A program made the position numbers and the translations under genes. From assembly GCA_037833965.1 (NCBI GenBank), contig AP031357.1, positions 14,466,001-14,530,000 on the forward strand: a stretch of 64,000 bases of DNA. The letters run 5' to 3'. This document shows positions 37,701-50,954 of this stretch, one piece after another. Below the pieces are notes generated by a model. That model made no database searches. It saw only the letters and a program-made list of their open reading frames with translations, and was not told the DNA's origin. The stretch comes from Marchantia polymorpha subsp. ruderalis (Eukaryota; Streptophyta; Marchantiopsida; Marchantiales; Marchantiaceae). Within the stretch, counting starts at the first letter, position 1, and each line of letters starts with the position of its first letter.

Positions 37701-39655
37701 GAGCCTGCAGTTCTGCACCCAGCCATTATAGCGTCCTGCACACTCTAGTCCGAGATCCCGCAGCTTTTTCGCAGCACTTTTCTGCGCCCTGGACGGGCCT
37801 GGTGTCGCTGTCGCAGGGCCTATGTGCTGTTGTTCATGGAAGGATCGTGGAAGAATTCTCAAACACAGAGAGGAATAGAATACAGTACACTTATCGGAAG
37901 AGAGAATAATCTTTTAGAGCTCGGGCAATAAACATGAACAAAGTTTGACTCGTTGAACGGAGCTCACGTTCATTACTGGGTAGTATAGTATGTGAGATTA
38001 ATTGGGTCGGTGCACAGGGTTATCCTGTAGCTAGAAAGGACTGAACCTCTGAAGTCAGCGGACTCCCGTGACAGTAGAGCACGATTGGGCGACCTCGAGG
38101 GCCACCACCGCGGAAACTAACCAACTAGAGGAGAAGTCGGCTGTGGGGTGAGGCTGCTCTGCTGAATTTGATTTTGCAAGTCTAATTGAGACCCGCATTC
38201 AAAAATGTTAGCGGGGAGATTGCGCAAAACGAGATTTGCCACGAAGGCAGTTGATTGGTGGCGCTGGAATGGGATCATTCCAAATCTTGAGCAGTAGCCC
38301 GTTCCTGTACAACTCCCCGCAAGCTTGAACAGTAGATCGGCCTGAGCCCCATGAGTCTCGTTCAGTACTTCGCACAGCTGCTTCGTTCATCAAGGTCTCT
38401 GAGGTTGAGTACTCGCCTAGTGTACCACTCTGGCACTGCGAGACTGTACAGGCAAGGACGTCATGGGCTGTCACTGCTGATGGCTGATAATCCAGCCTTG
38501 CATGGTCTCCTCGTCAGTAGTCCTTAGGCCAAAAGCTGTGCACAATGCCGCATGTCACTGTCTCGTCTTCCCCCAGTTCGCCCTGGACGAGAGAATCAAT
38601 CAACACAAGCGTGATTTTTCGGTTTCTGCATCTGTCAGAAAGTCATTTTGTCTGTCTATGTGCAGCTCTCCCTCCTCATAACCCGACCGAAATGTGTCCC
38701 GCTCAAATAGGATAAATTCAACGTGGAACTGAAACTCCCCACCTTCCACACCCGTGCAATCAGCTCTGTGATGTGGAAGATGCTGAGGAATCAGCTATAC
38801 TCAAGCCCGTTCTATGCCTCTGAGTCACAGTTTTGGTGCCGAGTCACAGCACCAAGACCGTCGCCTCCCCAACAAATATCAGCAATAAATGAAAACAGTA
38901 AGGAATCAACTGATCTTTGTCAATCATTCTATGAAACGCTGAAGCTTCAGTGCTCTCACCGTAAAGTGCAATACCTCCAATAACGGGAAATTCAGGTAAA
39001 GAGGAAACAGAGATAATTATAGCTCTGTAACTGAGTGCTTCTGTCAAGCCAATAGGAATCCCAATCTCTTTGCAATCCACCCCCCTTGCAGCCAGTTGAC
39101 AGGCCTGCACGTGTATGAATGCTTTGAAACCGCCTCTCACGACCATCGTATCTGACGGAAAGAACCCCGAAAAATAATCCAACTCCATTTCCAAAAAAGT
39201 TCAACCAACCATTGACAAGACTGAAAGTTCCGAATGCTGAATTAAAGATCCTCTGCCTGAGCTTCAAGGCGAAGGAAAATTAACATTCTCTTTCGAGATG
39301 TGTACATCAAAATGAAGACTCTTACCCAAAAAGAATGTCCTTATACTTATGTGACAATCGGGCCAGCAGTGGAGGTATGTACATCAGAACAAGAGGCAGC
39401 AACTCTGCGCATTTGCTCTGGTAAGGATTCCAATTCTCTTAACTACAACAATGAGATCCCCGAAGCTGGACTCTAAATCTCAGTGAAAAAATAACTCCCT
39501 CCCAACTAGCAAATCATTTAGTGTTATAATACAATCTCTGCATGAAACACCCCAGTGCACAGGGTTTCCTCAGCAGGCCCCCTTCGTAACGGATGGTCAA
39601 GACGTCCATCCATAAGAATTAACAAGAAATTGCAAACTATGAAAAATTAAAACTC
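34701..39655. other. Mixed-to-GC-rich intergenic DNA, no supported gene
   Basis: GC-rich islets at 34.8-35.4 kb and 36.2-37.8 kb hold long overlapping open frames on both strands. The longest with a real ATG is plus 36829-37362 (177 codons; hydrophilic; includes CHICHAEV and GGCGPCHAASP). I recognise no domain. Minus-strand frames at 39267-38844 could be the 3' UTR of, or an exon next to, the 40.6-39.7 kb gene. Confidence 0.3.
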
Positions 39656-40575
39656 CTACTCCAAATATTTCAGAATCACATGTTCTGGGGCGCTGAGTGA
39701 TGGGAGTATGACATGTTCGCTGGAGAGCGCTTTTCGTCGGCGACCGGGGACACCATCTTTGTCTTTCACCATATCCATTCTTCTCCTGGCAATTGCGACT
39801 CTCTCCTTCCAAATTCTCCCATCCTGTCCATGACGACAAACACACGTTAAGATTATTTGGGATATCATGTGTAATTTTAGGAACATGATCACTCGATTCC
39901 AAGCTTCTCAAGCGGAAAATTTTAATACAAAACGAATTCCCAAATCCAAGCTCTGCGCCCGTCCTGTACGACTCTGGCATGTGCTCGAAACGAACTAGCG
40001 AAGAATCGAACAACAACCATGGAAGTAAACTGCGCGAATTTTCTCCATGCAAGAGTCCGTCACTCGCAGTCACAGGGATCAGAACTAAAGGGTTAGGCTC
40101 GGCCATGCGCGTAAAGCCCGATCTTTGGTAGAAACGAAGGCGGGCCTTGATGACGATAACACGAATCCGGTCTAATGAAAGCACAAGATGATGGTGATAG
40201 CTACGCTTGCAAATTGAAGGATGCTTCGATAAAATACGTCAGCTTAAAGAAGTGCTCCGACGGGTGAACTATCGATGAAGTGACACATGGGGCACCCAAT
40301 CACGAACAAGAAAACACGGATAAATGACCGACCGCCAAAGTAATCCGGCTGGTGAGAAAGAAACACGAGAAGGATCCTGTCATCCTGTCAGAAGGATGTA
40401 TCGGGGTACTCACATGCACAATGCACGGTTCTGGAGGTGGACAGCGCACTGGCTTGTCGATGTCTGGAGGCTCCAAAGGGTGTTCAACGGGAGAAAATTC
40501 TTCACAATGTCCGACACCATTCGTCGACGTAGGTGTATCTTTCACGATGTTATTCACCTCCTTCTCTTCCTGCAT
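39656..40575 (-). CDS. Small conserved-looking plant protein, 2 exons, 109 residues
   Basis: Exon 1 runs 40575-40414 (54 residues) from ATG MQEEKEVNNIVKDTPTSTNG to ...CPPPEPCIVH. A strong GTGAGT donor follows. The intron is 40413-39824 (590 bp, GT-AG, acceptor ...GGACAG). Exon 2 runs 39823-39656 (55 residues): DGRIWKERVAIARRRMDMVK... and ends ...LKYLE before TAG. Phases agree, and the join gives the block PEPCIVH-DGRIWKERV, which resembles a short uncharacterised plant protein family with a Pro/Cys-rich centre and a basic C-terminal half (from memory, unverified). It has no signal peptide or membrane segment and is predicted soluble. A stop codon 12 nt before the ATG supports the start. A telo-box-like AACCCTAA lies about 140 bp upstream (40712-40719). 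Function unknown. Confidence 0.7.
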
Positions 40576-42300
40576 GACCGCATATCCTCACGTTAAAAAG
40601 ATAGACCATTTCACCACAGAGGACGAGAGTAAGCATCTGCCTTCTACCAAGCAGATCCTCCGGAGCAAAATCACAACTGCCACCGCACAGAAACACCAGC
40701 GATTTCCGCACAACCCTAACGTAAAAGCGCGTCCTGCCCACAGACTTCGACAAAGGGCAGATTCGCTAACCTAAGGCCCGTTACGTACTCTGTGATGCCA
40801 TGGCTGACATGACAACGGATGCGCGACCATTTGAATTCCCAAAACTATGGACATGAGGCATCCACTAGCGACTGCAGACGGGCATCAGAGCCCACAATCA
40901 TATCGTGCTGGAACTATGGCCTGCACAATCATGACTCTCCACCTTCCAACATGTTCGTTCCTCTACAGAATTCGCACCACACGCGAAACCTACACCCACC
41001 TACGCATCTCGACACATGCGGGCAAGCAAGCAGTCGTCCCAAAAAAACTTCTGGAATAACTGTCCGCACGCATACCAAGATCTCCGCCACGAAAGGCGAA
41101 GTTCCTAGTTCCAAAAGTTTCACTATCTCGCCATCGGAAACGTCTGAGAGCCGCCTTTCAAGGAGCCCATAGTGTAATCATCACTACCAACGACTCAGCC
41201 GGAGGAGCACTGTCTACACCATCCTGAGAAACCGGCAAAGGGCTCCGAGGCAACTAATTTTCAAGTTCCAGAACGCTAGCGTTGCCGACAAGAGAGCAAG
41301 GAAATTTGTACAACTTACAGTACACATATGAACTGAAACCTCTCACGTAGATCAATGACTCAAAGACATGCAACATCTGGAACTCGACAGAAAACAGGGG
41401 ATTCGGTCCGAGAGCGAGATTCGGCTCAGGAGGTAAGGGTCCAGCGCTGCGGCAAAGCAACGCGTAACTACTTTACAGGACATGTCTCTCGAAGCCCGAG
41501 ACGTGGGCGGTTTTCGAAACAGTCATGAAATTAAGAAGCCACTAACGATATTGCGGCCAGGAAGGCCATGAACAACGACAAGCGCCTGCGCTTACGTATC
41601 TACCAATTTACCACACACACACAAACTAAATTTGCTCATGGTTATCACTCGAGCGCTATGGATGTCCTCCCTACCTCCTACAATTCATCGACGTGCATGT
41701 GGAATGCACCACATGCCGAACAAGTTTTGGAACCAGTTGGCGTTTAAAAGCGAACGGGATCTCCATGTAAGACTCCCCTCGATCAGAGCATAGTTCCAAA
41801 ATCTCCAGTAGTAAGAATTCGACCATTTTTCTCGAGGTCATCCTTGAAAGCGCGAAATTGTTACATTCTAAGAACACTTTCGGGCGAATCTTCAACCCTC
41901 GGCGAACGAGATGATACAACGCAGGACTGTATACATATGCTTCACGTACTACAAATGGACGTATAAGGCAGGTGCAGAAGTGCATACGAAAGAATAGCAA
42001 CACTTGCAGATCCGCCAGGGCCTAGGCTTTGCTCCTACTGAATGTAAAGACCTGCTCATTCTTGCTCTGATTTCTTCGTATACAATCTCATTCTTCCTCG
42101 TGTTTCATCGAGGTACCCTCGCCCTTCTTCTCGTCTCTTCTATTCGGGCCAGGGCTCTCGGCAGGTCCACATTCTCAGCTGTCACAATTGGATACAGGAT
42201 GCGAGAATGAGCTAAGGCGAGAGCGGAGCGCAAGCGCCTTATCTGAAGCACAGGGCCGACCGATACGAGGGCGAGAAGAGATCTCGCAATCGTAATCAAA
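40576..42300. other. Region upstream of the 109-residue gene
   Basis: Likely promoter, leader or leader intron of the minus-strand gene. Open frames on both strands (for example minus 42003-41671) have no recognised motif. Confidence 0.3.
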
Positions 42301-42599
42301 CTCGACGTTTTGTGGCTCGAGCCAATGCGGGACTAATGATAGAAAGTCAAATGATTTAATATCGAGGGGAAATGACACTCGCGAAGTGGGAGACTTTTGT
42401 CACTCGAATGATCAAGGAGTGTGATGAAAAGGAACCAGATCAGGGAAGGCGTTTCACACCAGAGATTGCTGTGGCCGATGTGCCACCTTGCCAGAGATTC
42501 GAGAAAATAAGCCCACCATCGCCACCCTCTCTTCTCTTTGCTGGCCGCGGCCACACAGGCGAAAAAAGTAGAGCGAGTGGAACTCCGAAAGCAAAGAGA

Positions 42600-43100
42600 C
42601 ACACGTCTCAGAACCCCTTGACAGGTCCGTCCAAACAGAGAAAGAGGCTCGCGAGGTAATGTCAGTGAGTAAACTACTCCATCTGTGGTCCTTCCTCTCC
42701 TCCAAAACCAATGCCACAATGAGGCCAAAAAAATTAAATCCCCACCCAAATTGCTCCTTTTTCTCCTTCCCTTTCCCTTCCCTTCGACACGGCAGGCTAC
42801 CGAAGGTGGCTGGAATGGCCGCCTACTAAACCCGGCAAGCCTCCTCTCGCTCGCGCGCTCGCTCGCCTCTTCTAGGCACACCTCATCATCCACCGCTCAT
42901 CTCATCATCACCATCATTATCATCCGGCCCGCACCTCCTCCTCCTCCTCCGGATTGGCAGCACTCATAATGAATGATCCTTGATCTCTCTCATTAAGCTG
43001 ACCACGCTACTAATATCAAACAAAAGTCTCTCTAGAGCGCATTCATCCCTGCCCCTCCTCCTCCCGGCTCCTTCGCTTCATCTTCTCTCGCCTTTTCCCT

Positions 43101-43137
<37 letters not shown>

Positions 43138-44400
43138 TCTTCCTCTTCCGCACTCTCTCCCCACACGCGCTCTCTCTCTCTCTATCTGTCACTGCTTCTC
43201 GACCTCAACCTCACCTCCCCATGCCCGCTAGCATTCTACCACAGTACGACGACCTCGTTGTCGTCTCCACCTCACCGGCACACCCACACCACCTCGCTCC
43301 AATCGATCTACCGCAGCACGCCACACACCACACCAGCCTACGACCGCAGCACCACTGCTACGACTACGACCACCAGCACCAGCACCAGACGACATGACAA
43401 TCGAGAGAGCACCTCCCGGGCCTTAAAAACTTCCCCTCCCCTGCCCTCCCCTCCCCGCCCCTCGGGTACTTGCTAGCCTCGGACAGACAAGCAGACATCG
43501 CCCTCGCCCTCGCCCTCGCCATACCTTCTCCACCACGTGGAACCAGACTCTTCGCCCTCCACCTCGAGACCGCCATAGCTCAAACTCCAAACGTCCTCCG
43601 CCTCTCCTTCTTCAATTCCTCCTCCTCTTCCTCTTCGGCCCTGGCCCCCTCCCCTCCCCTCCCGTCCCGTCCCCTCCCGCTGCCCTGCCCCTGCCTGCCC
43701 GATCGCTCCTCCCCTCCGCCTCCTCCTGCGCCTCCTCCTGCAGCGATCTCCCGCATCGCCGACACTTAACGCCATCGGCTGTCGTCGTCGTCGTCTTCCT
43801 CGCGCCCTGCCCTGCCCTGCCCTGCCCTTCCCGTCGATAGAAGCTTTCCTTGGCAGTCGGTCTGCTTCCTTCCTTCCTTGCACTGCGCCTGCATCGCCGA
43901 GTTCGACGGCTTTGGGGGAGAGTGGCCGCCTGAGCGTCACGACGGCCATAACGCCAACTTTATTCCCGCGTCAGGGCCCTCCTGCACGTGTACAGGTCGG
44001 AGCTCGTCCGCTTCCGGCGAATCCCCGGCCTTTCCTCTGTTTGCTCCGACTTCCTTTCCTTTCCCGATCGGGCGCCCGGCGCGGCCTGTACATTCTCCGG
44101 CTGTCTACTTTGGGACACGGCTCTGCGGCGGTTGCCAGAGCCTCCATCGGTCCCCCGCTGCGAGCCACCGGTTGGCACCCGTCCGCCGGTGGCGACGGCG
44201 CCTCCGAGGGAATGTTGCCGAGGCACATGTCATCCGGTGCCCATGCGCGACCGGTCTTCCTCCTCCGTCGCCTGCAACCCAAGCTGACCGGCTGCAAACT
44301 TCTCGCTCAGATCTAGCGGCACGTATTGCACGTTAATGCTTGGGTTTGACTGATCCGCATTAGGCCTCCTCCGTACGGCATCAGGCCGTGGGGCAGGGCC
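42600..44400 (-). promoter_or_regulatory. CT-rich, GC-rich island; possible minus-strand leader
   Basis: A long pyrimidine-rich stretch on the plus strand, so GA- and G-rich on the minus strand. It mirrors the GA-rich leader of the PHR1-like gene, which suggests a promoter or leader of a minus-strand gene, possibly the one at 40.6-39.7 kb. It contains a (CT)n run at 43105-43134 and C-tract clusters at 43434-43467, 43645-43679 and 43806-43832 that would form G-quadruplexes on the minus strand. Open frames of 100-190 codons on both strands reflect GC content, not recognised proteins. Confidence 0.4.
43105..43134. repeat. (CT)n microsatellite
   Basis: About 14-15 CT units without interruption inside the pyrimidine-rich island. 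Confidence 0.9.
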
Positions 44401-46496
44401 GTCGGTGCCCGTTAACTCCAGGAGTCCAGGTCACCCAGCCCCCGATTTAGTCGACTGTTTAATCACCTATATATGTCCATATCTAATTGCTCTCTGTGAT
44501 GCAATTGGACCTTGCCACATTTTACGCCCTGGGACTTGACACATATTCCTAATCCTTTCGGTATATTACTTGTCGTTATTTACTGTCTAATCACCAAATT
44601 CTGTTTGATCATAAACTTGTCTAAATGTACTGCTGAGGACATATGATCCAGTTGCAGTAAAGAAAGGAGGAGGAGATCAAAGTAGATGACAGTTGATAAT
44701 GTACTTCTAATACGAGTACGATCGAGGTCTAAATCACTCTGATCAGTGACTCGACAATGCGGATCGGAGCTGCACGAAACCGACAGAGAAAGGTACAAGA
44801 ACTAAAAGGTGAAGTTTGTCGACGAGCATCCTCTTGTGGATTAGACGAGACTATGAGATGCGAGCTTGACTGCAAAACACGCCCTTCGAGCAGTTATCCG
44901 CCTGTACCTATCTAAATCCCAGTTTACATAACAATAATATTGATGACGATTTTCAATAGTTTAGCCAACGGGATGATCCGAAATTCTTTCATACGTCCTG
45001 CAGGACCTAAACCTCTTTCTCGACGGATCCAGCATCTCGTTGCCTCAGCTTTACGTGTATGCCGGGGCATGGACGACATGCATCTGACTCGACGAGAGCT
45101 GCTTGTTTTAGGCCACACATGATTAAGTATCTCCAAATACTCAAAAAACTTACCCCACTAGTCCGAATCATTTCTTTTTCGTAGTGCTCCCTCCGCGTGA
45201 AACCAAAAATATCGTCTTCATGTCTCTTTTTTCGTTCACGTCGATTGGAGTCTAATAAGGCATCTGTGTAAAGAAATGAGGATGATAATATAATAATCTT
45301 GGGCTCCTAAGATACAGTAGGAATGATATTTTGGTCCAGGCCCAGCAAGTGCAAGACAAGAAATATCTCAAAATATCAAACGCAAAGTGAGATACGATCG
45401 GAACCCCACCTCCACTTCGTACTGAGTCTTCGGATGATGAGGCATCGGGTGCAGTAGGTTGCTTCACAACACCGTAAGACTTTGCGGCCGTGGGCCTGCG
45501 GGCTACAGCAACACAAACTGCAGTAGTTCGATACTTTCCGCCCTTTGCATGTCCACATTGCGATCCGACATGCGGCTCTGTAAGTCCTGAATTTGAAAGA
45601 GTTACCAACGAGCGAACCAAAAATTACGGGTGAGTTACAAATTCAACGGTGATTCCCGATGCTTTCCAGAGGTTCAGATAACCGGGTCGATGAATGTTTT
45701 CGGTGGGCCCCACGGAAAAGCGCTGGAAGATTCTGCGGATACTGTACTGTACAGAACTGTCTGGTACCCGTTATCCTCATCGCACGTAACTCACTTGCTA
45801 CGAGGCCAATGACGTCCCTTCGTTAAATCCAGAACTTCCCCATTCCCTGGCTCAAAGGTCCCATCATAGAGATCAGGCATTCATGACTGTCGAGGGGCCA
45901 CTTTAACATACTTCCAATTTTTAAACTCATCTCTTATTTCTATTTACTGAAGACAGTAACAGGGTTCGGGGAGTATACGATTTGCACAATATACGGTTTG
46001 CCTCACACGCCACAAACAGTAGTTTGTGAGTACCGCCACAGGAGTGCGTACGTAGATAATTTTTACATACTATTTTCGTGATAGTACGTATATGGGATAC
46101 GACTGCATCCTCGACGTATAACCCCCAAGTAAATGCAAAGAAATCAACAAACCAAAAATACAGATAGGATAGAGATAGCCCATCTCGAAATAATTGGCAA
46201 CGAAAACCTGCTACACTCAAGTTCAAGCCAAAAAGGCAAACACAAAAAGGCAGACCAACTGAATCCGTTGCTGGCACTATTTTTAACTGAGATTATATCA
46301 GGCCAAACTAATATCTCATATAATATGATCCGACGATAAGCCTAGGTACCAAGGAAACTAGCCCTACTACGACAAGAAGCTGAAGCACAAGCTCGCTACG
46401 AGTCTACTGAGTCACAAGCTCTCATAGACGGTATAGAGGATAATACATAAAATCACATCTCCATAGTATCGGGACAATTTTCGTTCATTTTCTTCT

Positions 46497-46498
<2 letters not shown>
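44401..46498. other. Intergenic, nothing assigned
   Basis: Small open frames on both strands (plus 44940-45122; minus 45620-45252) show protein-like stretches but no recognised family and no convincing splice sites. Confidence 0.35.

Positions 46499-46582
<84 letters not shown>
46499..46582. repeat. (AT)n microsatellite
   Basis: About 80 bp of nearly perfect alternating AT, with one C interruption near 46570. The longest simple repeat in the window. Confidence 0.95.
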
Positions 46583-49300
46583 CAGTTATGTTCTGACAGC
46601 AGTAAATATATAAGGTTAATTTGGGAAACTTTCACACATCATTTCTGTAAGAAGAAAAATCCACGTAGAAGCCACTAAGCGTAAAAAAAATCATCTATGC
46701 AATTTATATTTCTTGTGCAATCTATATTTAAAGTGTTTTTTATCATTTTATGACACTATCCTGATCGAAAATATTTGAAAATATGCTGGTAATTCGAAAA
46801 AAAAACTTTTTTGAAAGATCATGAAACTATGATCTTCTTTCAGTTGTGAAAAAAAAAATTCTTCATGAATCTGAAAAAAAAAATTATTGAATTTCATTAT
46901 TCTAGGTACAGTAGATAGATATACCTAACAAGTGCAGTCTACGTCGCGCAGAGAACCATTGTGCATCAGTAAATAAATACGGCCAAGACTTTAAATAATT
47001 CCCAAGAAATAACAACTAACTACACTCAATTATGGACCAATATAGTATTATGAAATTTTTACCAACTTATCTCTCTTCTTCCCGAGGAGAAACCAAATTG
47101 TAAAAATATAGCGGAACCGTGCCGAGGGTTGTCGTTTCCCGTGTATGCTTCAGACTATAATTTAATTAATGTTTATGAGAGAGCTCAAAGCTATGAGAGA
47201 GCAACTACTTCCTCCAAGTATGATAACGGATGGTCGATACAGCACACGATTCAAGGGTCCACAGGAACTTCGAATTAAAAATTTTATTCCTTCAAATAGT
47301 GTTCTCCACCTGAACTCAAGCGTTGTAGACATTAAAAGACACATCAGACTCATAGACTCGGAAATCTCATCCCAGGAAGCCAATACTATGAGGATTGAGC
47401 ATCCGTGGCCGTTGGATCTTTCTTGAGTCAAATGCTTCGGTATCCGGGGCTCAAGCGAAGGCGACTTGATTGATGCATGTTGATACACAACGCAATTCGA
47501 GATCATCGATCCGTATAAAACATTATTTCATAGAAATCTGCAATGTAAGTCACGATGGGATTGGAAGGCATTACCGACAAGTTTTCTCGTACCGAGAGCT
47601 GATTTGGGATTGCGAGCAGCTCACTGAAGATAAGAACGCACGGAAGGACTGTCTCGAAAGGACCATACACATCGACTCTGGACGTTACTCGTGTTGGCAT
47701 CGCCAACAGTGTCATCAATCATGTCCCACTCACCACGGTGGGACGCGTTCCTCATATTCCGCTCACCTTGACCACGTACATCGGATGTCGTCGGGGTCGT
47801 GCTACTGTAGTGCACGACTACCGGGTGACCTCGCAAGGGATCCACAGTCCGGACTTCAGCCTTCAGAGCCTTCAGGAGAGGGGGTGTACATTGTACAGCG
47901 TGGCCGAGATCTGATTATGATTACCGATGTGATTAGCATCAGCGCCTTGGATCTCGTAGGACTCCCGGTGGCTTCCCTCGTCTATTGGAATTTCCTAGAT
48001 CGCGTCTTGGATCTTACTAAATATGAACGGTGGTGGGACCGAGCGGTGTGGCCAAGAGGATGGGAGGAATTTGATTGTGGCACTAAATATGATTAATGCA
48101 ACCCTGCGCTTGCCCGTGGGGCAGCTCTCGCCGAGGGGTTGGTCTCCAACTTTGCGAAACCGTTGATTCGCTAAATTATGGAAGGCGACCACTGGTTTCC
48201 GTACCTTTCCACGCGAATCCACTCCTTTGTCTGAAAGTCAAGAGGGATAAAGAGCGTTACCCAAAGTATACTGGCTTTAATCTCCTGAACTTACAGCTGA
48301 CCATGCGTTTCCTCCAGACTCGAACGAATGTCAACCTTAATCAGCATGATTAGGCATGGTTTCATGATTAGCATTAAAAGTTCCTTAACCCTAAGTTGAT
48401 TTCCGGCGTAAGATCCTAGATATGAAGCCACGTTCCGAGGAGGAAAAGGTATATCATTGGGTAAACTGTCCCATGTTATGAGTTACATCTTGTGGAGCTG
48501 TATATCCATTACCTCGAATAAAAAGTCAGACTGTAAAGCCGATTTGGTCCTTGCTCTCCTGCAAGTTGAACGAAATTTAACTTGCTATTTTCTACTACTA
48601 TATATAGGATCGTATGGAATCTGGATCGGTTTGACGCCTTGAAGTAATGATGAAAAGTAGAATATATTTGAACTCTACGAACAAAACCTTTTAAAAAAAC
48701 TATAAATTGCAGGAACAAACGGGTGAGCTATGATTTATTCCATATCCGACTTTCTAAATTTCATTCACTATTTATGATTTCCAGGTCATACGAAGGTGTG
48801 CTGAACTGACTATATTTCAAACTTGAAGTCGTTTGGGCGTATATCAGCCCAGCTATAATGATAGTTGTCTGAGAAAGTCGAAGCCGAGAATATGAACAGT
48901 TAGTGAGATTTAATACAAGTAGTCTAGTGGAACTTAACATTGTAACCTAGAGGCGAAAACACTATTCTACAATCATCGTTTACATCGTATCGTGGTAGAT
49001 TTCTCCCAGGTTTTGGTTGAGAGTGAAACTCGTTAGTCAAATACTCCTTAACGAAGATCGAGACAAGTGTGTGGTGATCAATTTCCTCATATCTTAAATG
49101 AAAAATAGTTTCGCTTGGTTTTAAGCACTTAAACAACTTAAATGTATGTGGATTTCAACCATCTCTCCATCAATGTACGCTTAAACAGATCCGATTCTAA
49201 ATTTTACTGCCTTTGAACAAATTTCCTAAGATACTACTGTACTTCCCTTTCAACTCTACAAGCCGGACCAATCTACAAGGAATGACAATATCTTTATCAA
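46583..49300. other. Intergenic, no supported gene
   Basis: 46.6-47.1 kb is AT-rich. 47.16-48.36 kb has ordinary composition and several open frames, the longest plus 47470-48096 (non-ATG start). Frames on both strands compete and I recognise no domain. Confidence 0.35.
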
Positions 49301-50917
49301 CTCTGATGCTTAAGAAAACATAGAACTTTTTCAAAATTTTATTCATGTAAACTACCAATATAAATCAATATTTATTATTCAATATTATAACTTGTTTTGT
49401 GTTTTTTAAAATAATTGATAGTCTATACATTGAAATTTCAAAAGAATTTATTCAAAATAAAATAATTAATTATAACTAGGATTATTTTTTTCTGACTAAT
49501 TTTATGGAAAAAAAAAACATGGAGCTTTCAAACTCTCATTAAACCATAATATAAATTCCATATTCAATCAATGCTTGAAAAATCAAAGCATGAATAATAA
49601 ATTTTTTCCAACTCATGTCATATTTTAATTAAATTTATGAATATCTTATTCTTTCATTGAAAACTTTCCAATATATCATATGTATACATATATTATATTT
49701 TTCTAAAGATTCATGAGTAGCATAATAATATCAATTTCTATAATATTTCTATGCAGTTATTCCAAACGTAAGTACATAATGAAACACATGCATCACAAAG
49801 ATTTGATACCTACATCTAAATCATTTCAATGAAATTACGTTCACAATAAGACACTACAACTTTTTAGTGAAAATGCATTGGATAGAGATATTTCAAAAAA
49901 ATTAAACATAAGAATCTCATCTTTATTATTTTTAATAATTATCCAGTTAATTCCTTTCATATTTAAATTCAATATAATTATATTAAAAAAATTAATACAT
50001 TACATTCTTTTAATATATCAAAAAATATGTATGAAATTCTACACCCTTATAGTCAAATTTTATTTGACACAGTATTTGTTTAAATATTCTAGATAATTAA
50101 AAAATAAAAAATATCATAAATGTAAAACATCCATACATAATTATATGTAGTCTCATGTATATAAAATTCTTAACAAATTATATTTTTTTGTGCTAAAACT
50201 TACCAAACTTTGACACAAATTTTGTCTGTTAATCAATTTTTTTTATTTTTCAAAAAATATGAATCATGCTATTTGTAAGAGCAATTTTGGTGCTTTACTT
50301 TGAATATATTATGATTAAAACTTATCGCAAGAATTATAATAAATGTCAAGATTATTAATACTTGTTTGATGATACAATTATTGAAAAACATATAATTATT
50401 GGCTATCAATTGAAAAAATATGAACTTTTACAACTTTTACTGTTTACATTGATTTATATGTAAATTTATATACATTTTATTTATGGTGATTTTTTATAAA
50501 ATACACAAATATAAGTGGATATAAATTATTCAATATATTTAAATGAACTAAAAATTCTCAAATTAATGTAAATCATGAAAATGATGATTTAAAGTTATTA
50601 TTTATATAGAATTATTTGCACTTCAATATTTATTTGTATTGAGGCTGTAGAAAAAAGTTGTGCATTCTTCTTAACGATTATCAAAAAGCTTTATTTCATA
50701 TCCATAGCAAACGAGAGTAAAAGATCTCTCTCACTAATACAGATGAGCAAGGAGTTTTGAAATGGGATTAGACCAGGTTATTCCTATAGATCAAAACTCT
50801 AACTATATTGATCTTTACAAACACAACCATAATCAGTTCAAGCCATGAGTTGAACCTTTATAGAGCCACAGTTCATGATAAAAATTTGAAACTAATTTTA
50901 TGTAATTTAAGCTATAG

Positions 50918-50954
<37 letters not shown>

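Noticed and set aside
42333-42893. 186-codon minus-strand frame
   Set aside because: Lies in GC-rich sequence with a competing plus frame; no family resemblance.
47690-47760. A short WDAFLIFR stretch resembling the start of a TIR domain
   Set aside because: Only eight residues fit, a stop follows at once, and the neighbouring frames do not continue a TIR fold.
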